Source of the DNA: CAZVJA01 sp964626885
GTDB taxonomy: Bacteria; Planctomycetota; Planctomycetia; Planctomycetales; Planctomycetaceae
DNA length: 7,714 bases
Direction: 5' to 3'
Assembly (NCBI GenBank): GCA_964626885.1
Contig: CAZVJA010000239.1
Span: 1 to 7,714, forward strand
Shown here: piece after piece, positions 5,966 through 7,714 of the stretch
Position numbering within the stretch: the stretch's first letter is position 1
Layout: each line of letters begins with the position of its first letter
Translations under genes and position numbers: made by a program
Notes under the pieces: model-generated
What the model saw: only the letters and a program-made list of their open reading frames with translations
What the model was told of the DNA's origin: nothing
Database searches by the model: none

Positions 5966-6802
5966 CTATTTCACAAACACCCGCACCGCCGTGTCGAGCT
6001 GCTCGATGAAGAACTCTCCATCCTTAACCTTTTTCAATTGCGTCTTCACGTCCTCCATTTCGTCTTTTCCTTCCTTGCCCTGAGACTGACGCAGGCGGAC
6101 GATTGCGGCATCTCCCCGTGCCAGCAGTTCTTCCCCTTCAGCCTGGGCCGCCTTGGCGAATTTCGCCGACTTCTCGAAAGATTCGATGGCTCCCTTATCG
6201 TCCCGCGCCGACATCTGCTGTGCGCCGAGCATCCACCAGGCACGTGCCAAAGGGAGATCTCCCTTCTTCAGTTCGACAGCCAGCCGGAGATTCGTGCGCG
6301 CGGCATCGAGCCCGAGCTTCAGGTCGGACTCCGTGATCACGATCCCTTTTTCGTCCCAGCCGTCCCAGGTAAACGATGCCAGATCGTACGCCATCCCCTT
6401 GGCGGTGCTCCGCAGTTCGTAGGCCAGCTTGGCATCCGAGGCTTCGACCGCCGCAGCCGCCGCCATGCCGTGCTGCAAACCCGCGCGACCAAACGCGACA
6501 GCCGGGGCCAGACTCTTTTCTTTCCAGTAGAAGTGATGCATCACCTCGTGAAAGGACTTCGTGGCAGCCAACTTGTCCTGCGCGGCGCACAACGCATCAA
6601 TCGCTGCGAAAGAATCCTGTGCGCGGTACTTTTCAATGGCGGCTTCTTTCATCGTAGCGGTTCCTTTGAGGGCCTCGGCAGCGGAACAGAACTCGAACAG
6701 CGCTCCGACAATTACCAGCAGTGCGGCACCTCTCAGGAGCAAACTCGCGCAGAGTCTTGGGCGCGGCGCGAAATCACAACAGCGATCCGTGCGATCAGAC
6801 AT
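5966..6802 (-). CDS. Exported alpha-helical protein with a TPR-like segment, function unknown
   Basis: This is a 278-residue protein. Residues 18-41 are strongly hydrophobic (SLLLRGAALLVIVGAL) and end in CSAAEA, so a Sec signal peptide is likely, although the N-terminal stretch before it is long and Cys/Arg-rich. The rest is Ala/Lys/Glu-rich and probably all helical. Residues 185-216 (ARAWWMLGAQQ...GAIESFEKSAKFA) look like one tetratricopeptide repeat with flanking helices; a clear tandem array is not evident. The end is a basic/acidic helix and a hydrophobic tail (FFIEQLDTAVRVFVK). The start at 6802 is chosen because ATGTCTGA overlaps the stop of the upstream hydrolase by 8 nt, a usual arrangement for coupled translation; ATGs at 6835 and 6820 would overlap further. 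It lies 26 nt before the hexahaem cytochrome gene, so it may help that protein in assembly or interaction. That role is inference. Confidence 0.8.
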   Translation of the reverse strand: MSDRTDRCCDFAPRPRLCASLLLRGAALLVIVGALFEFCSAAEALKGTATMKEAAIEKYRAQDSFAAIDALCAAQDKLAATKSFHEVMHHFYWKEKSLAPAVAFGRAGLQHGMAAAAAVEASDAKLAYELRSTAKGMAYDLASFTWDGWDEKGIVITESDLKLGLDAARTNLRLAVELKKGDLPLARAWWMLGAQQMSARDDKGAIESFEKSAKFAKAAQAEGEELLARGDAAIVRLRQSQGKEGKDEMEDVKTQLKKVKDGEFFIEQLDTAVRVFVK

Positions 6803-7714
6803 CGGCCCGCACCCATCCATAAACCATATTCTCACGCGTTCCCCCTTGTTCGAGATACACAGTTTTCAGTTGCGAGAGAGTGTCGCGCGGGAAGGCTTTC
6901 CGCTGGGCGTTCGCATCGACATCGTACACCCGCGCGGCGTTCAGCCCGAAGATCTTCGCCTTGTCCTCTTTCGATAGCTTCGTGTAGCCGAACTTCTCGC
7001 AGAGGGCGTCGGAAATCTGAAACCGCTTGAAGGCGTCGATGACCCACTGCGGCGAACCCCACCAGAGGCAGTCGGTTCCCCACAGCACGCGATCGACGCC
7101 GTAATGCTTTACATTCTTGCCAATGAGATGCATGCACATTTCCGGGTGCTGGATCGCCAGAGACCCGAACGCCGAGCCGATCTCGCAGTAGACGTTGTCG
7201 ATCTTCGGATTCTTGAGTTTGATCTTCATCAGCGCATCGTGCCAGGCGAAGTCGCCGGTGGTGGGATCGTAGAAGCCTTCCTTCTTGAACTCCGGCTCAC
7301 CGGGATCGTGCTTCAGCGCGGAGTGGTACACGATGAACGTGATGTCGGGATGGTCGAGCGCCGCCTTCTCGACGTCGCCGGGATGAGCAAAGTGCCCCAG
7401 CGTCCGCGACTGCGACGCGTATCCTTTGTGAATGCTGATCCGCTTGAGGCCGAGCTGTTTCGTTTTTTCATAGAAGGGATAGGTCAGCTTTTCGTCGTCG
7501 AGCCGAAAACCGTTTCCCGACTTGCCGGGGTCGGTATGACAGTACCACTTCCAACTGTCGATGCCGTAGGTTTTCACCTCCCGTTCCATCTGTTCATGCA
7601 GAGCAACGGTGTCGGGAGAATTCGTGGCGCGGTTCCAGTAATGGTTCGGGGCACAGTTTCCCTGGCAGAGTACCCGCTGGCTGCCGGAGAGTTCGTTCAG
7701 CTCTTTTTTGCGCT
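6795..7714 (-). CDS. Amidohydrolase-2 family metal-dependent hydrolase (N-terminus beyond window)
   Basis: The frame stays open from the TGA at 6795-6797 to the right edge, so the 305 visible residues are a C-terminal fragment. The internal ATG at 7589 is not the start: the 41 codons before it continue the same protein (for example SQRVLCQGNCAPNHYWN). It resembles the TIM-barrel amidohydrolase_2 group (PF04909), which includes decarboxylases and lactonases. Visible family features are RISIHKGYA (fragment His95), FIVYHSA (His130), RVLWGTDC (Asp214, the usual metal or catalytic Asp) and KIFGLNAARVYDVD near the C-terminal helix. The N-terminal HxH motif would be outside the window. After the usual end of the fold about 40 more residues follow, ending in VYGWVRADV. 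The substrate cannot be told. Its stop overlaps the next start by 8 nt, which suggests translational coupling with the helical protein and, through it, an operon with the hexahaem cytochrome. Confidence 0.85.
   Translation of the reverse strand, partial: RKKELNELSGSQRVLCQGNCAPNHYWNRATNSPDTVALHEQMEREVKTYGIDSWKWYCHTDPGKSGNGFRLDDEKLTYPFYEKTKQLGLKRISIHKGYASQSRTLGHFAHPGDVEKAALDHPDITFIVYHSALKHDPGEPEFKKEGFYDPTTGDFAWHDALMKIKLKNPKIDNVYCEIGSAFGSLAIQHPEMCMHLIGKNVKHYGVDRVLWGTDCLWWGSPQWVIDAFKRFQISDALCEKFGYTKLSKEDKAKIFGLNAARVYDVDANAQRKAFPRDTLSQLKTVYLEQGGTRENMVYGWVRADV

Noticed and set aside
5948..7030. Plus-strand open frame of 360 codons opposite the helical protein and amidohydrolase
   Set aside because: The product is Arg-rich without recognisable motifs and spans two real genes on the other strand.
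6795..7589. Amidohydrolase starting at the ATG at 7589
   Set aside because: The frame continues upstream to the window edge with family-like sequence, and the N-terminal metal-binding strand would be missing. It is an internal Met.

Overview
The window looks like chromosomal DNA of a planctomycete (Planctomycetota, probably a Pirellula/Planctomyces relative). The base composition is GC-rich. The clues are a WPQWRGP-type PQQ-propeller protein, a Tat-exported sugar isomerase-like protein with an RRGFLK signal, a redoxin/haem c/copper-monooxygenase fusion, and a multihaem cytochrome carrying the LTPGPSPARGEG-encoding palindromic repeat. These assignments come from motif recognition by eye; no database search was possible.

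All seven genes lie on the minus strand, so the order of transcription runs from high to low coordinates. At the right edge is an amidohydrolase-2 family metal-dependent hydrolase (6795..7714, N-terminus outside the window). Its stop overlaps by 8 nt the start of an exported alpha-helical protein of unknown function with one TPR-like segment (5966..6802). After 26 nt comes a membrane-anchored or secreted hexahaem cytochrome c (4830..5939). These three look like one transcription unit. A small hairpin just after the cytochrome stop and a plausible sigma70-type promoter mark a possible boundary before a 93-residue acidic protein of unknown function (4419..4700).

Next is the most distinctive gene, 2450..4300. 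It encodes an exported fusion of a one-cysteine thioredoxin-like domain, a single-haem cytochrome c domain and a peptidylglycine-hydroxylase-like copper monooxygenase core with all six expected copper ligands. It is followed by a secreted PQQ-type beta-propeller (1078..2328) and a Tat-dependent sugar phosphate isomerase/epimerase-like TIM barrel that runs off the left edge (1..960). The gaps in this half are 117 to 130 nt.

Most products carry export signals, so the window encodes a largely periplasmic or cell-surface redox and hydrolysis neighbourhood. A tempting but unproven reading is that c-type haems (the hexahaem protein and the haem in the fusion) feed electrons to the copper monooxygenase centre. 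No RNA genes, CRISPR arrays, transposase genes or origins were seen. No stretch over 300 bases lacks a gene.
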